Positions 20,108-31,212 of a DNA stretch of 64,000 bases are shown here, in pieces (the first letter of the stretch is position 1; each line of letters starts with the position of its first letter). The position numbers were made by a program, and so were the translations under genes. Source of the DNA: Nakamurella sp. PAMC28650 (GTDB taxonomy: Bacteria; Actinomycetota; Actinomycetes; Mycobacteriales; Nakamurellaceae). The notes beneath the pieces were generated by a model. It had not been told where the DNA came from. It searched no databases and saw only the letters and a list, made by a program, of their open reading frames with translations. The stretch spans positions 3,367,001 through 3,431,000 of the forward strand of contig NZ_CP060298.1 of NCBI RefSeq assembly GCF_014303395.1, in the 5' to 3' direction.

Positions 20108-21273
20108 GCCTCACCGAGCGCCGGCCGCGGCCGCCGCGGCCGACCGACTATCCCTCCCGGCTGCACTCGGAGCGCCTGGCCGCGCGGGTGGGTCTGTGGC
20201 TCGGCGGCGCTTTCGCGATCTGCTTCGTCACCGGGTTGCTGAGCCACCTGATCCAACACCCGCCGGAGTGGTTCGGCTGGCCGAGCAGGCCGGTCTGGCT
20301 CTACCGGATCAACCAGGGCGTGCACGTCAGCACCGGGATCGCCTCGATCCCGCTGCTGCTGGTCAAGCTCTGGACGGTGTCGCCGCGCTTCTGGCAGTGG
20401 CCGCCGATCACCGGCATCGTCAATGCGCTGGAACGGCTCTCGATCTTCGTGCTGGTCGGGGCGGCGTTCTTCCAACTGATCTCCGGTCTGCTCAACGTGG
20501 CCGAGTGGTATCCGTGGACGTTCTTCTTCCCGCCCGTGCACTTCGCGATCGCATGGGTGGCGATCGGCGCCCTTGCCGTGCACATCGCGGTCAAGCTGCC
20601 GGTCATCCAGCGGTCTCTTGCCGGATCGGCCGACGACGATCCGCACCCCGTGACGGAGGGGGAGCCGCCGGCCACGCACGCCGGGCCGCTGTCCCGCCGA
20701 GGGCTGCTGGCCCTTGCCCTCGGTTCGGCGGGGGTGGCCGTCATCGCCACGGTGGGGGACAAGATCCCGGCGTTCCGAACGGTGTCGGTGTTGGCGCAGC
20801 GCAACGGATCCGGACCGCAGGGGCTACCGATCAACCGCACCGCCGGGGCCGCGGGCGTCACCGCGGCCGTCAGCGATCCCGACTACGCACTGGTCCTCAG
20901 CGGTGCCGGGGGTGACCACCGACTGACCCTCCGCCAATTGCAGGCGATGCCGCAGACCACCGCCACTCTGCCGATCTCCTGCGTCGAGGGTTGGTCGCAG
21001 TCGGCCACCTGGACCGGCGTCCGGCTGCGCGACCTGCTCGCGCTGATCGGTCCCGGCACTACCGGCGGGGCCAGGATGATCTCCGCGGAGGACGGCCTCT
21101 ACGGACAGAGCATGGTCACTGCTGACCTCGCCGCCGACGACCTGACCCTGGTAGCGCTCCGGCTGGAGGGCGAGCCGCTCGATCTGGATCACGGATTCCC
21201 GGCGCGGTTGATCGCACCGAGCAGACCCGGTGCGCTGCAGACGAAATGGCTCACCAGGATCGAAGCGCTGTGA
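20104..21273 (+). CDS. Membrane-anchored sulfite-oxidase-like molybdopterin oxidoreductase
   Basis: 389-aa protein in two parts. Residues about 25-175 hold four TM helices resembling a cytochrome b561-type heme unit, with His residues at helix ends (LSHLIQH, GVHVSTG, PVHFAIAW, VHIAVK). A twin-Arg-containing hydrophobic segment (SRRGLLALALGSAGVAV, about 198-214) leads to an exported molybdopterin domain (about 265-389) of the sulfite oxidase/MsrP fold with the molybdenum-ligating Cys293 in ISCVEGW. Likely a quinone-linked exported reductase or oxidase; the substrate is unknown. The ATG overlaps the methyltransferase stop. Confidence 0.85.
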   Translation: MSLTERRPRPPRPTDYPSRLHSERLAARVGLWLGGAFAICFVTGLLSHLIQHPPEWFGWPSRPVWLYRINQGVHVSTGIASIPLLLVKLWTVSPRFWQWPPITGIVNALERLSIFVLVGAAFFQLISGLLNVAEWYPWTFFFPPVHFAIAWVAIGALAVHIAVKLPVIQRSLAGSADDDPHPVTEGEPPATHAGPLSRRGLLALALGSAGVAVIATVGDKIPAFRTVSVLAQRNGSGPQGLPINRTAGAAGVTAAVSDPDYALVLSGAGGDHRLTLRQLQAMPQTTATLPISCVEGWSQSATWTGVRLRDLLALIGPGTTGGARMISAEDGLYGQSMVTADLAADDLTLVALRLEGEPLDLDHGFPARLIAPSRPGALQTKWLTRIEAL

Positions 21274-21692
21274 TGAGGTGGATCAGAGCGGCCCTGCTGG
21301 TGATCGGCATCGGGTGCGTCGTGGTCGGTGCCCGATTCCTGCTGGAGCGTTCGCACCAGGAGGTCATCTCGGCGGCGATCTGGTTCACCTTCCCGGCGGT
21401 GCTGTCCGATCTACTGCTGCTCCCCGTAGCGGCCGCGGTCGGTCACGTGCTGACCAGGGGACTGGCCCCGTGGGCCAGGCTGCCGGCCCAGGCGGCGGCC
21501 GTGCTGATCGGCACCCTCCTGCTGATCGCCGTGCCCTACCTGGCCAGACCCGGCCTGCACAGGGACAATCCGACGCTGCTGAACCGCGACTACGTGCTGG
21601 GCTACCTGGTCTACGTGGCGATCATCGTGGCGGCGGCTGCCGGGTGGGCCCTTCTGCGTCGCGTGGCCGGAACGCCGCGAACGGATCCGTGA
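21273..21692 (+). CDS. Small four-TM membrane protein
   Basis: 139-aa protein, almost entirely hydrophobic, with four predicted TM helices (about 4-24, 33-55, 68-90 and 105-130). The ATG shares one base with the upstream stop (TGATG); a GTG at 21270 is an alternative. It is the last gene of the GT2 unit and may form a membrane partner of the molybdoenzyme. It overlaps the convergent nrtR gene by 71 bp at their 3' ends. No family recognised. Confidence 0.7.
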   Translation: MRWIRAALLVIGIGCVVVGARFLLERSHQEVISAAIWFTFPAVLSDLLLLPVAAAVGHVLTRGLAPWARLPAQAAAVLIGTLLLIAVPYLARPGLHRDNPTLLNRDYVLGYLVYVAIIVAAAAGWALLRRVAGTPRTDP

Positions 21693-22377
21693 CCCGGAGT
21701 TCGGCGATGGTGAACCGGTGCAGCGCGGCCGGGCGCCCGCCGACCGGATTGCGCGGCCCGGTGGTGCCGGTCGGCGCGAGCATGCCGCGCCGCAGCAGGA
21801 TGCGGTGGAGGTTCGTCGGGTCGACGTCGTGGCCGAGCGCCGTGGCGTAGATCCGGCGGAGTTCGGCGACGGTGAACTCGGCGGGCGCCAGGGCGAACCC
21901 GATGTTGGTGTACGAGAGCTTCGCCTGCAGTCGGCGGTGCGCCTGGTCGATGATCCGTCCGTGGTCGAAGGCCGTCGACGGGAGTGCTCCGACCGGGTGC
22001 CAGGCGGTGTCCGGGGGCAGGCTCGGGTCGGCATCCAGGGGGACCAGTCCGAGGAAGCCGGTGGCGACCGTACGGGCGTCGGGCATCCGGTGTGGTGCAG
22101 AGAACACTCCGATCTGTTCGAGGTGCGACACCCGGGTGAGATCGACCTTCTCGGCGAGCTGGCGACGGGCCGAATCGTCCACGTCCTCGGCCGAGAGCAG
22201 CATTCCTCCTGGTAGGGACCATTTCCCGGCGTCCGGTTGCTGCCCGCGCTGCCAGAGCAGCACGTCCAGCGACGCTCCGCCGTCCTTCGTCGGCCGCACC
22301 GTGAAGACGGCGGCGAGCACCTCGACGAGTGTGTCCTGCAGATGGCCGGGGAATGACGGGCTGCTACCATGAGTCAT
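21622..22377 (-). CDS. nrtR: NrtR-type NUDIX transcriptional regulator of NAD synthesis
   Basis: 251 aa. The N-terminal NUDIX domain (about residues 15-150) carries a degenerate Nudix box ([18 protein letters not shown]), consistent with a sensor rather than a hydrolase; a C-terminal winged helix follows (about 165-235: [20 protein letters not shown], then HRFTIAEL). NrtR proteins repress nad genes and are released by ADP-ribose and related NAD metabolites. It is divergent from nadABC and shares a palindrome overlapping both promoters. The ATG at 22377 follows a perfect TATAAT by 7 nt, so the mRNA is likely leaderless. Longer versions upstream would run through the operator and into nadA. Confidence 0.9.
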   Translation of the reverse strand: MTHGSSPSFPGHLQDTLVEVLAAVFTVRPTKDGGASLDVLLWQRGQQPDAGKWSLPGGMLLSAEDVDDSARRQLAEKVDLTRVSHLEQIGVFSAPHRMPDARTVATGFLGLVPLDADPSLPPDTAWHPVGALPSTAFDHGRIIDQAHRRLQAKLSYTNIGFALAPAEFTVAELRRIYATALGHDVDPTNLHRILLRRGMLAPTGTTGPRNPVGGRPAALHRFTIAELRVTDPFAAFRPRDAEGPTRQPPPR

Positions 22378-22400
22378 GTTTTCGATTATAAGTCGAAAAC
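22378..22400. promoter_or_regulatory. NrtR operator palindrome with overlapping divergent promoters
   Basis: GTTTTCGA-n7-TCGAAAAC: perfect 8-bp arms with a 7-bp centre. The A/T-rich centre contains TATAAT on the minus strand (22390-22385), the -10 of nrtR 7 nt before its ATG, and TTATAAG on the plus strand, a candidate -10 for nadA. Binding would block both genes, giving autoregulation plus nadABC control. Confidence 0.75.
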
Positions 22401-22407
22401 CCCTGGC

Positions 22408-22413
22408 AGGAGG
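22408..22413 (+). promoter_or_regulatory. Ribosome binding site that sets the nadA start
   Basis: AGGAGG, 7 nt before the ATG at 22421. It argues against the in-frame ATG at 22376, which lies at the edge of the operator and would add 15 residues without a ribosome binding site. Confidence 0.8.
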
Positions 22414-22420
22414 ACGCGAC

Positions 22421-23413
22421 ATGTCGGCACCCACCCTCGATGTTCCAGGCTCGCTGGACTGGGTCGAGGAGATCCATCGCCTGGCGAAGGACCGCGACGC
22501 GGTCATCCTGGCGCACAACTACCAACTCCCGATCATCCAGGACGTCGCCCACCACGTCGGCGACTCGTTGGCGCTCTCACGGATCGCCGCCACCGCGCAG
22601 CAGTCGACGATCATCTTCTGCGGTGTCCACTTCATGGCCGAGACCGCCAAGATCCTCTCCCCCGAGAAGACCGTGCTGATCCCCGACGAGGCTGCCGGCT
22701 GCTCGCTCGCCGACTCGCTGACCGTCCAGGAGCTCCGCGCCTGGAAGGCCGACAACCCCGGCGCCGTCGTGGTTTCCTACGTCAACACGACCGCTGCGGT
22801 GAAGGCCGAGACCGACATCTGCTGCACGTCCTCCAATGCGGTGGAGGTCGTCGATTCGATCCCCCGTGACACTCCGGTGCTGTTCGGACCCGACCAGTTC
22901 CTCGGCGCCCACGTGCGCCGGGTCCTGCAGCGCGACAACATCAAGGTCTGGGGCGGCGAGTGCCATGTGCACGCCGGGATCAACGGTGCCGAGCTGTCCG
23001 CCAAGGCCGCCGCCCACCCGGACGCCGATCTGTACATCCACCCCGAGTGCGGATGCGCGACGAGTGCCCTCTACCTGGCGACCAGCGGCGCAGTCCCGAA
23101 GGAGCGGATCAAGATCCTGTCGACGGGCGAGATGGTCACCGCCGCAGCCACTTCGTCGTCCCGATCGGTCCTGGTCGCCACCGAGATCGGGATGATCCAC
23201 CAGTTGAGGCGGGCGGCCCCCGGGATCGACTTCCTGGCCGTCAACGAGAAGGCGTCCTGCCGGTACATGAAGATGATCACCCCTGAGAAGCTGATGCGAT
23301 CGTTGTTGGAGAACCGCGACGAGGTGCACGTCGATGCGGTCACCGCCGCCGCAGCCCGCGGAGCCGTCGAGCGCATGATCGCCATCGGCTCCTCCGGCGG
23401 AGGTGGCGAGTGA
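22421..23413 (+). CDS. nadA: Quinolinate synthase
   Basis: [4Fe-4S] enzyme condensing iminoaspartate with dihydroxyacetone phosphate to quinolinate. 330 aa. Motifs: [13 protein letters not shown], the [12 protein letters not shown] segment, [11 protein letters not shown] with a cluster Cys, YIHPECGC with the second, and [15 protein letters not shown] with the third. First gene of nadA-nadB-nadC-nitrilase. It is probably repressed by NrtR through the adjacent palindrome. The nadB start shares one base with its stop. Confidence 0.96.
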   Translation: MSAPTLDVPGSLDWVEEIHRLAKDRDAVILAHNYQLPIIQDVAHHVGDSLALSRIAATAQQSTIIFCGVHFMAETAKILSPEKTVLIPDEAAGCSLADSLTVQELRAWKADNPGAVVVSYVNTTAAVKAETDICCTSSNAVEVVDSIPRDTPVLFGPDQFLGAHVRRVLQRDNIKVWGGECHVHAGINGAELSAKAAAHPDADLYIHPECGCATSALYLATSGAVPKERIKILSTGEMVTAAATSSSRSVLVATEIGMIHQLRRAAPGIDFLAVNEKASCRYMKMITPEKLMRSLLENRDEVHVDAVTAAAARGAVERMIAIGSSGGGGE

Positions 23414-25005
23414 TGCCCGACTGGGAGGCCAGATCCCAGGTCGTCGTCGTCGGTACCGGTGTCGCCGGGTTGACGTGTGCGATCGACGTGGCGGCCACCG
23501 GCGTTTCGGTGCTGCTGCTGACCAAGGGCGCGCCGGACGAGGCCAACACCTACTGGGCCCAGGGCGGCGTGGCCGTGGTCCGCAACGAGCGTGACGCCGG
23601 TGACTCCGTCGGTGCCCACATATACGACACCCTGGTCGCCGGCGGTGGCCTGTCCGATGCCGCCGCGGTCGGGATGATCCTCACCGAGGGCCCGGCCGCG
23701 GTGGCCGGACTGGTGGCCAGGGGAGCCCACTTCGACGCCGGGCCCGACGGTCTGCTGCGGACACGCGAAGGTGGCCACTCGGCGAACCGGGTGATCCACG
23801 CCGGCGGCGACGCCACCGGCGCCGAGATCGAACGGTCGCTCCTTTCCGCCGACGGGCTGCCCGGCATGCTGACCGGGCACCAGGTGCTGGACGTCGTCCG
23901 GAACGCGGCCGGCCGGGCCGTCGGCGTCACCGTCCTCGCCGAGGACGGCACGGTGGGTCTGATCAGGGCCGATGCGGTGGTGCTGGCCACCGGCGGCGCC
24001 GGGCACCTGTATGCGGCCACCACTAACCCGGACGTCGCCACCGGCGATGGCCTGGCCATGGCCCTCCGGGCCGGCGCGGCACTGGCCGACCTGGAGTTCA
24101 TGCAGTTCCACCCGACCGTGCTGTTCACCGGCGGCGGGGTGCGCGGCCACCGGCCGTTGGTGACCGAGGCCGTCCGCGGCGAGGGCGCCGTGCTGATCGA
24201 CGCCACCGGGGCCAGGGTGATGGCCGGCGTCCATCCCCTGGGGGACCTGGCTCCGCGGGACGTGGTGTCGCTGGCCATCACCCGCCGGTTGGCCGGTGCG
24301 CCCGGCGGCGTGCGCGATCACGTGTTCCTGGATGCCACCGGGATTGCTCCGGACGTCTTCGCGCGGCGTTTCCCCACCGTGTCGGCGGCGTGCGCCGACG
24401 TCGGGATCGACCCGAACACCCAGCCCATCCCGGTCGCGCCGGCCGCCCACTACCACTGCGGCGGTGTGGTCACCGATCTGTTCGGCCGCACCACGGTGCC
24501 CGGCCTGTACGCGATCGGCGAGGTCGCCCGGACCGGCCTGCACGGTGCGAACCGCCTGGCCTCCAACTCCCTGCTGGAAGGTCTGGTGATGGGCGAACGC
24601 GCGGCCGCCGTGCTGCCGCGCGAGCTGGAAACCGGGCACGATGACCACGATCTGGTCCTTCCCGAGCTTCCGTCGTGCTCGGCGGAGGGCCGCGACGACG
24701 CCCAGGCCTTGATGAGCGCCCACGCCGGGATCGGCCGTGACGCAGCAGGTCTGGCCACCGCCGCCGCCGCCATCAGGGCCCGGCCCACGACCACCGCGAG
24801 CCGTGCCACCGTCGAGGCGGCGAACCTCGCCCTTGCTTCGCAGGCGCTGCTCGCGGCGGCAGTCGCCCGCACGGAGTCCCGGGGATGCCACGTCCGGACC
24901 GACTTCCCGGCCGCCTCGCCGGACCGGGCGACCTCCGTCGTGGTGGAATGTCGGGACGGCATCCTGTCCACCCACGTCGGGGATCTGGGGAGGGTGACGG
25001 CATGA
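23413..25005 (+). CDS. nadB: L-aspartate oxidase
   Basis: FAD enzyme oxidising L-aspartate to iminoaspartate, the substrate of NadA. 530 aa. Motifs: FAD-binding VVGTGVAGLTCAIDVA, NTYWAQGGVAVV, GGHSANRVIHAGGDATG, FMQFHPTVLF, and the C-terminal CGGVVTDLFG plus GLYAIGEVARTGLHGANRLA. The helical capping domain follows (from about residue 420). ATG start in a TGATG overlap with nadA; GTG at 23410 is a minor alternative. Its stop overlaps the nadC start (ATGA). Confidence 0.95.
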   Translation: MPDWEARSQVVVVGTGVAGLTCAIDVAATGVSVLLLTKGAPDEANTYWAQGGVAVVRNERDAGDSVGAHIYDTLVAGGGLSDAAAVGMILTEGPAAVAGLVARGAHFDAGPDGLLRTREGGHSANRVIHAGGDATGAEIERSLLSADGLPGMLTGHQVLDVVRNAAGRAVGVTVLAEDGTVGLIRADAVVLATGGAGHLYAATTNPDVATGDGLAMALRAGAALADLEFMQFHPTVLFTGGGVRGHRPLVTEAVRGEGAVLIDATGARVMAGVHPLGDLAPRDVVSLAITRRLAGAPGGVRDHVFLDATGIAPDVFARRFPTVSAACADVGIDPNTQPIPVAPAAHYHCGGVVTDLFGRTTVPGLYAIGEVARTGLHGANRLASNSLLEGLVMGERAAAVLPRELETGHDDHDLVLPELPSCSAEGRDDAQALMSAHAGIGRDAAGLATAAAAIRARPTTTASRATVEAANLALASQALLAAAVARTESRGCHVRTDFPAASPDRATSVVVECRDGILSTHVGDLGRVTA

Positions 25006-25898
25006 CGCCGGACGAATGGTCGCCCCGGACCCGCACGGCACTGGCGGACGCCGGGCTCGACCAGGAGACGGTGGCTGCCGTGGTGACCCGGGCGCTGGAC
25101 GAGGACTTCGCCGACGGCCCGGACGTCACGACGACCGCCACCGTGCCGGCCGACGCCGTGGCCGGGGCCGCCATCACGCCGCGTCAGCCGGGGGTCCTGG
25201 CGGGCGGACCGGTGGCGATCGCCATCTTCGACGCCATCCTCGGGCCGGGCAACTTCACCTTCGAGCTGGTCCCGGACGGGACCTTGCTGGTTCCGGGTGT
25301 GCCGGCGATCCTGCTGCGGGGCAGGGTGTCCGGCATCCTCACGGCGGAACGCACTGCGCTGAACATCCTGACGCACCTGACCGGGATCGCCAGTCTCACC
25401 AGGCAGTGGGTCGACGCCGTGCACGGGACCGGGGCGCGGATCAGGGACACCCGCAAGACGCTGCCCGGCCTGCGCGCGCTGGAGAAATATGCCGTCCGGT
25501 GCGGCGGTGGCGTCAACCACCGGATGAGCCTGGGCGACGCGGCCCTGATCAAGGACAACCACGTGGCGGCAGCGGGGTCTGTGCGGGCGGCCATCGACGC
25601 TGTACGTTCCGTGAGACCGGATATCCCGCTCGAGGTCGAGGTGGACACATTGGCGCAGCTCGACGAGGCCCTTGACGCAGGCGCCCAACTGATCCTGCTC
25701 GACAACTTCCGGCTCGCCGACACCGTGGAAGCCGTTCGCCGGACCAGGTCCGGCCATCCCGGCGTGATGCTGGAGTCCTCCGGTGGGCTGGCGCTGACGG
25801 ACGCGGCGGCCGTCGCCGCGACCGGCGTCGACTATCTGGCCGTCGGCGCCCTCACCCATTCATCGCCTGCTGTCGATCTGGGTCTGGACCTTCGATGA
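25002..25898 (+). CDS. nadC: Nicotinate-nucleotide pyrophosphorylase (quinolinate phosphoribosyltransferase)
   Basis: Converts quinolinate and PRPP to nicotinate mononucleotide. 298 aa. Motifs: LDEDFADGPDVTT, RVSGILTAERTALNIL, RDTRKTLPGLRALEKYAV, GGGVNHRMSLGDAALIKDNH, then EVEVDTLAQLDEAL and LESSGGLALTDAAAVA. Everything needed for de novo NaMN synthesis is thus in one operon. The ATG overlaps the nadB stop; its own stop overlaps the nitrilase start. Confidence 0.96.
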   Translation: MTPDEWSPRTRTALADAGLDQETVAAVVTRALDEDFADGPDVTTTATVPADAVAGAAITPRQPGVLAGGPVAIAIFDAILGPGNFTFELVPDGTLLVPGVPAILLRGRVSGILTAERTALNILTHLTGIASLTRQWVDAVHGTGARIRDTRKTLPGLRALEKYAVRCGGGVNHRMSLGDAALIKDNHVAAAGSVRAAIDAVRSVRPDIPLEVEVDTLAQLDEALDAGAQLILLDNFRLADTVEAVRRTRSGHPGVMLESSGGLALTDAAAVAATGVDYLAVGALTHSSPAVDLGLDLR

Positions 25899-26620
25899 GC
25901 GGAGCCCGGGAACCGCTGCGCATCGCCGCCGTGCAATGCCTTTCGCACCCCGGGGACATCGCCGGCACCGTCGCCGAACACGCCCGGCAGATCGACGAGG
26001 CCGCCGAGCTCGGTGCCGACGTCGTGCTGTTCCCTGAGCTCTCGCTCACCGGCTACGAGCCTGACCTGATCGATCTGCACGGCCTCCGGATCACCCCGGA
26101 CAGCGCGGTGCTGCAACCGATCTCGCTGATCTGCCAGCGGCGCAGGGTGCATGCCCTGGTCGGGGCGCCGACGGCGAGCGGGTCGCTACCGCAGATCGGA
26201 GTGCTGCACATCGACCCCCGCGGGGCCGTGCGGCAGATCTATGCGAAGCAGCATCTGGCCGTCGGCGAGATCGGCATCTTCAGTGCCGGTACCTCTCCCG
26301 GTCGGCTGACCGTCAACGGCTGGAAACTGGCGATGGCGGTCTGTGCGGACGCTGCCATGGAGTCGCACGCGGCCGCCGCGAGCGAGTCCGGAGCCGATGC
26401 CTACCTCGTCGGCGCTCTGTTCGTGATCGGTCGCGAGAAGCAGATCGACGTGCAGATGCGGCAGGCGGCGAGGAAGGGCATGTGGGTGGTGCTCGCCCAG
26501 TACTCCGGCGGAACCGGCGGCGGTCCGGCCTGCGGACTTTCCGGCGCATGGCGACCGGACGGCCGCGAGGTGACCCGGCTGGGCGCCGGCCCGGGTATTG
26601 CCCTTGTGGATCTCACCTAG
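25895..26620 (+). CDS. Nitrilase-superfamily carbon-nitrogen hydrolase in the nad operon
   Basis: 241-aa C-N hydrolase with the full catalytic triad: Glu48 in [12 protein letters not shown], Lys118 in YAKQHL and Cys150 in MAVCADAA. The protein is short, ends in a G-x-GIALVDL strand and has no extra domain, so it is a free amidase, not a full NAD synthetase. The ATG overlaps the nadC stop (ATGA), placing it under the NrtR-controlled promoter. A role in amide recycling or in glutamine supply related to NAD synthesis is possible but unproven; the substrate cannot be read from sequence. Confidence 0.88.
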   Translation: MSGAREPLRIAAVQCLSHPGDIAGTVAEHARQIDEAAELGADVVLFPELSLTGYEPDLIDLHGLRITPDSAVLQPISLICQRRRVHALVGAPTASGSLPQIGVLHIDPRGAVRQIYAKQHLAVGEIGIFSAGTSPGRLTVNGWKLAMAVCADAAMESHAAAASESGADAYLVGALFVIGREKQIDVQMRQAARKGMWVVLAQYSGGTGGGPACGLSGAWRPDGREVTRLGAGPGIALVDLT

Positions 26621-26623
26621 GCT
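26618..26623 (+). promoter_or_regulatory. -10 box of the his operon
   Basis: TAGGCT, whose TAG is also the stop codon of the nitrilase gene. Transcription would begin near 26630, giving a leader of about 29 nt with ACGAGGAA as ribosome binding site before the hisD ATG. No good -35 seen. Confidence 0.45.
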
Positions 26624-26658
26624 GGAGTCGTCCAGCTACGAAACGAGGAACCGCCACC

Positions 26659-29673
<3,015 letters not shown>

Positions 29674-29677
<4 letters not shown>

Positions 29678-29826
29678 ACTGGTTCGCCTACGTGCTGATC
29701 CTGCTCGGCGGCTTTCTGATCGGCGGAGTGCTCTCCTTGTGGCGGGGTGGTTCCCGGGTGGCTGCGGTGATCATGGGAGTGTTCGCCGCTGGTTGCGTCG
29801 CCGGTGGGATCCTGTGGTTGGTGTGA
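29674..29826 (+). CDS. 50-aa membrane peptide between hisB and hisH
   Basis: Short gene with start and stop in overlap with both neighbours: its GTG overlaps the hisB stop and its TGA overlaps the hisH GTG (both GTGA). The 50-residue product is two TM helices (about residues 4-21 and 29-49) joined by a short basic turn (LWRGGSR), with Cys41 in the second helix. The double coupling argues that it is translated. Function unknown; no histidine enzyme of this size is known. Confidence 0.75.
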
Positions 29827-30452
29827 AGGTCGTCGTCCTGGACTACGGCTCCGGGAATCTCGCCTCGGCGGAGCGGGCGTTGCGCCGTACCGGTGCCGAC
29901 GTCGAGGTGACCGGGGATTTCGAGACCGCCATGGCCGCCGACGGTCTGGTGGTGCCCGGGGTGGGCGCCTATGCCGCCTGCATGGCGGGTCTGCGGGCGG
30001 TGCGGGGTGATCGGATCATCGGCCGGCGACTGGCCGGGGCGCGTCCGGTGCTCGGCATCTGCGTCGGCATGCAGATCATGTTCGAGTCCGGGGTCGAACA
30101 CGGCGAGCAGACCGAGGGCGTCGGCGAATGGCCGGGCACCGTGGAGAAACTGCATGCCCCGATCGTTCCGCACATGGGCTGGAACACCCTGCTGCCCGCT
30201 CCGGAGTCCAAGCTGTTCGCCGGGCTCGACCCGGAGACCAGGTTCTACTTCGTGCACTCGTACGCCGTCCGGCGATGGGAGTTGGAGGTCACCGGCCCGT
30301 TCACGCCGCCGGCGGTGACGTGGGCCGAGCACGGAGGTGACCGGTTCGTCGCCGCGGTGGAGAACGGACCGTTGTCGGCGACCCAGTTCCACCCGGAGAA
30401 GTCCGGTGACGCGGGTGCAGAAGTACTCGAGCGCTGGGTAGCCACGCTCTGA
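29823..30452 (+). CDS. hisH: Imidazole glycerol phosphate synthase, glutaminase subunit
   Basis: Class I glutamine amidotransferase feeding ammonia to HisF. 209 aa. [17 protein letters not shown] at the N-terminus, nucleophile Cys in [12 protein letters not shown], oxyanion-type [12 protein letters not shown], and catalytic His/Glu in [13 protein letters not shown] start overlapping the small gene. The operon stops here: hisA (priA) and hisF, which usually follow in actinobacteria, are not in the window; an SOS mutasome gene follows instead. Confidence 0.95.
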   Translation: MKVVVLDYGSGNLASAERALRRTGADVEVTGDFETAMAADGLVVPGVGAYAACMAGLRAVRGDRIIGRRLAGARPVLGICVGMQIMFESGVEHGEQTEGVGEWPGTVEKLHAPIVPHMGWNTLLPAPESKLFAGLDPETRFYFVHSYAVRRWELEVTGPFTPPAVTWAEHGGDRFVAAVENGPLSATQFHPEKSGDAGAEVLERWVATL

Positions 30453-30461
30453 CGTCAGGGT

Positions 30462-30467
30462 TATCAT
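30462..30467 (+). promoter_or_regulatory. Leaderless -10 box of imuA'
   Basis: TATCAT, 7 nt before the GTG start of imuA'. Its last T is the first base of the SOS box, so LexA binding would cover the promoter. Confidence 0.65.
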
Positions 30468-30482
30468 CGAACTTGTGTTCGA
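30467..30482. promoter_or_regulatory. LexA (SOS) box of imuA'
   Basis: TCGAAC-TTGT-GTTCGA: perfect match to the mycobacterial-type SOS box (TCGAAC-N4-GTTCGA). It spans the start codon at 30475, so a bound repressor blocks initiation directly. Confidence 0.9.
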
Positions 30483-31194
30483 TTCCGATCGTCAGCAGGT
30501 AGTGGCCGAACTCCGCCGCAAGATGAGCGTGTCGGCCCGGCCGGTGCTCGCCGTACCGGCACCGCTGGCCGAGGTCCTGCCGCTGGGCGGTCTTCCCCGT
30601 GGCGGCGTGGTCAGCCTGATCGGTGCCAGTGGTTCCACCAGCCTGCTCCTTGCCCTGCTGGCAGCGCCGGCGAACGCATGGTCTGCCCTGGTCGGCCTTC
30701 CGGACGTCGGACTGCTGGCCGCCTCCGAACTGGGCGTCGACCTCAATCGCATCGTACTGGTCCCCGATCCGGGACCCGATGTGCTGCAAATCCTCTCGGT
30801 GCTGGCGGACGGGGTGGACATGATCGCCGTCGTCCCGCCCAAGGTACTGCCGCCGTCCCGGCTCAAGGTGCTGAACGCCCGGTTGCGGCAGAGCGGCACC
30901 GTGCTGCTGGTGGCCGGTCGCTGGCCGGGGGCAGACTTGGTGCTGCGGAGCCGGATCGAGGGCTGGGTCGGGCTGGGGCAGGGCCATGGCCGGCTCCGTG
31001 ATCGGGAACTGGTCGTCGAGGTCGAAGGACGCGGCGCCGCCGGTCGTCGCAACTCGGTGTCCATGTTCCTGCAGAGCAGCCGATCCAGGGTGGACATTGG
31101 CGTCATGCCGATCCGCTCGGTGGGCGGTGCCGTGTCGGAAGGTGCCGTGTCGGAAGGTGCCGTGTCGGAACCGGTGGTCGCCGAGGTCGGCTGA
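30475..31194 (+). CDS. imuA': ImuA'-like RecA-related mutasome protein
   Basis: 239-aa RecA-fold relative, the first part of the ImuA'-ImuB-DnaE2 mutasome for SOS mutagenesis. The core begins LGGLPRGGVVSLIGASGS; the position of the Walker A loop reads GASGSTS, lacking the usual Lys, so ATP binding is doubtful. The C-terminus ends in three GAVSE repeats from a 15-bp DNA repeat. GTG start inside the SOS box and a leaderless -10. Identification rests on family resemblance plus context (SOS box, imuB and dnaE2 following). Confidence 0.85.
   Translation: MFDSDRQQVVAELRRKMSVSARPVLAVPAPLAEVLPLGGLPRGGVVSLIGASGSTSLLLALLAAPANAWSALVGLPDVGLLAASELGVDLNRIVLVPDPGPDVLQILSVLADGVDMIAVVPPKVLPPSRLKVLNARLRQSGTVLLVAGRWPGADLVLRSRIEGWVGLGQGHGRLRDRELVVEVEGRGAAGRRNSVSMFLQSSRSRVDIGVMPIRSVGGAVSEGAVSEGAVSEPVVAEVG
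31126..31170. repeat. Three perfect 15-bp tandem repeats at the imuA' 3' end
   Basis: GGTGCCGTGTCGGAA three times without mismatch, encoding GAVSE each time. Likely recent slippage product; copy number may vary. Confidence 0.9.
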
Positions 31195-31212
31195 TCCCCG
31201 GCAGGACCCTCC

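Noticed and set aside
22376-22420. Upstream ATG for nadA
   Set aside because: It lies at the edge of the NrtR operator and has no ribosome binding site, whereas ATG 22421 has AGGAGG at 7 nt.
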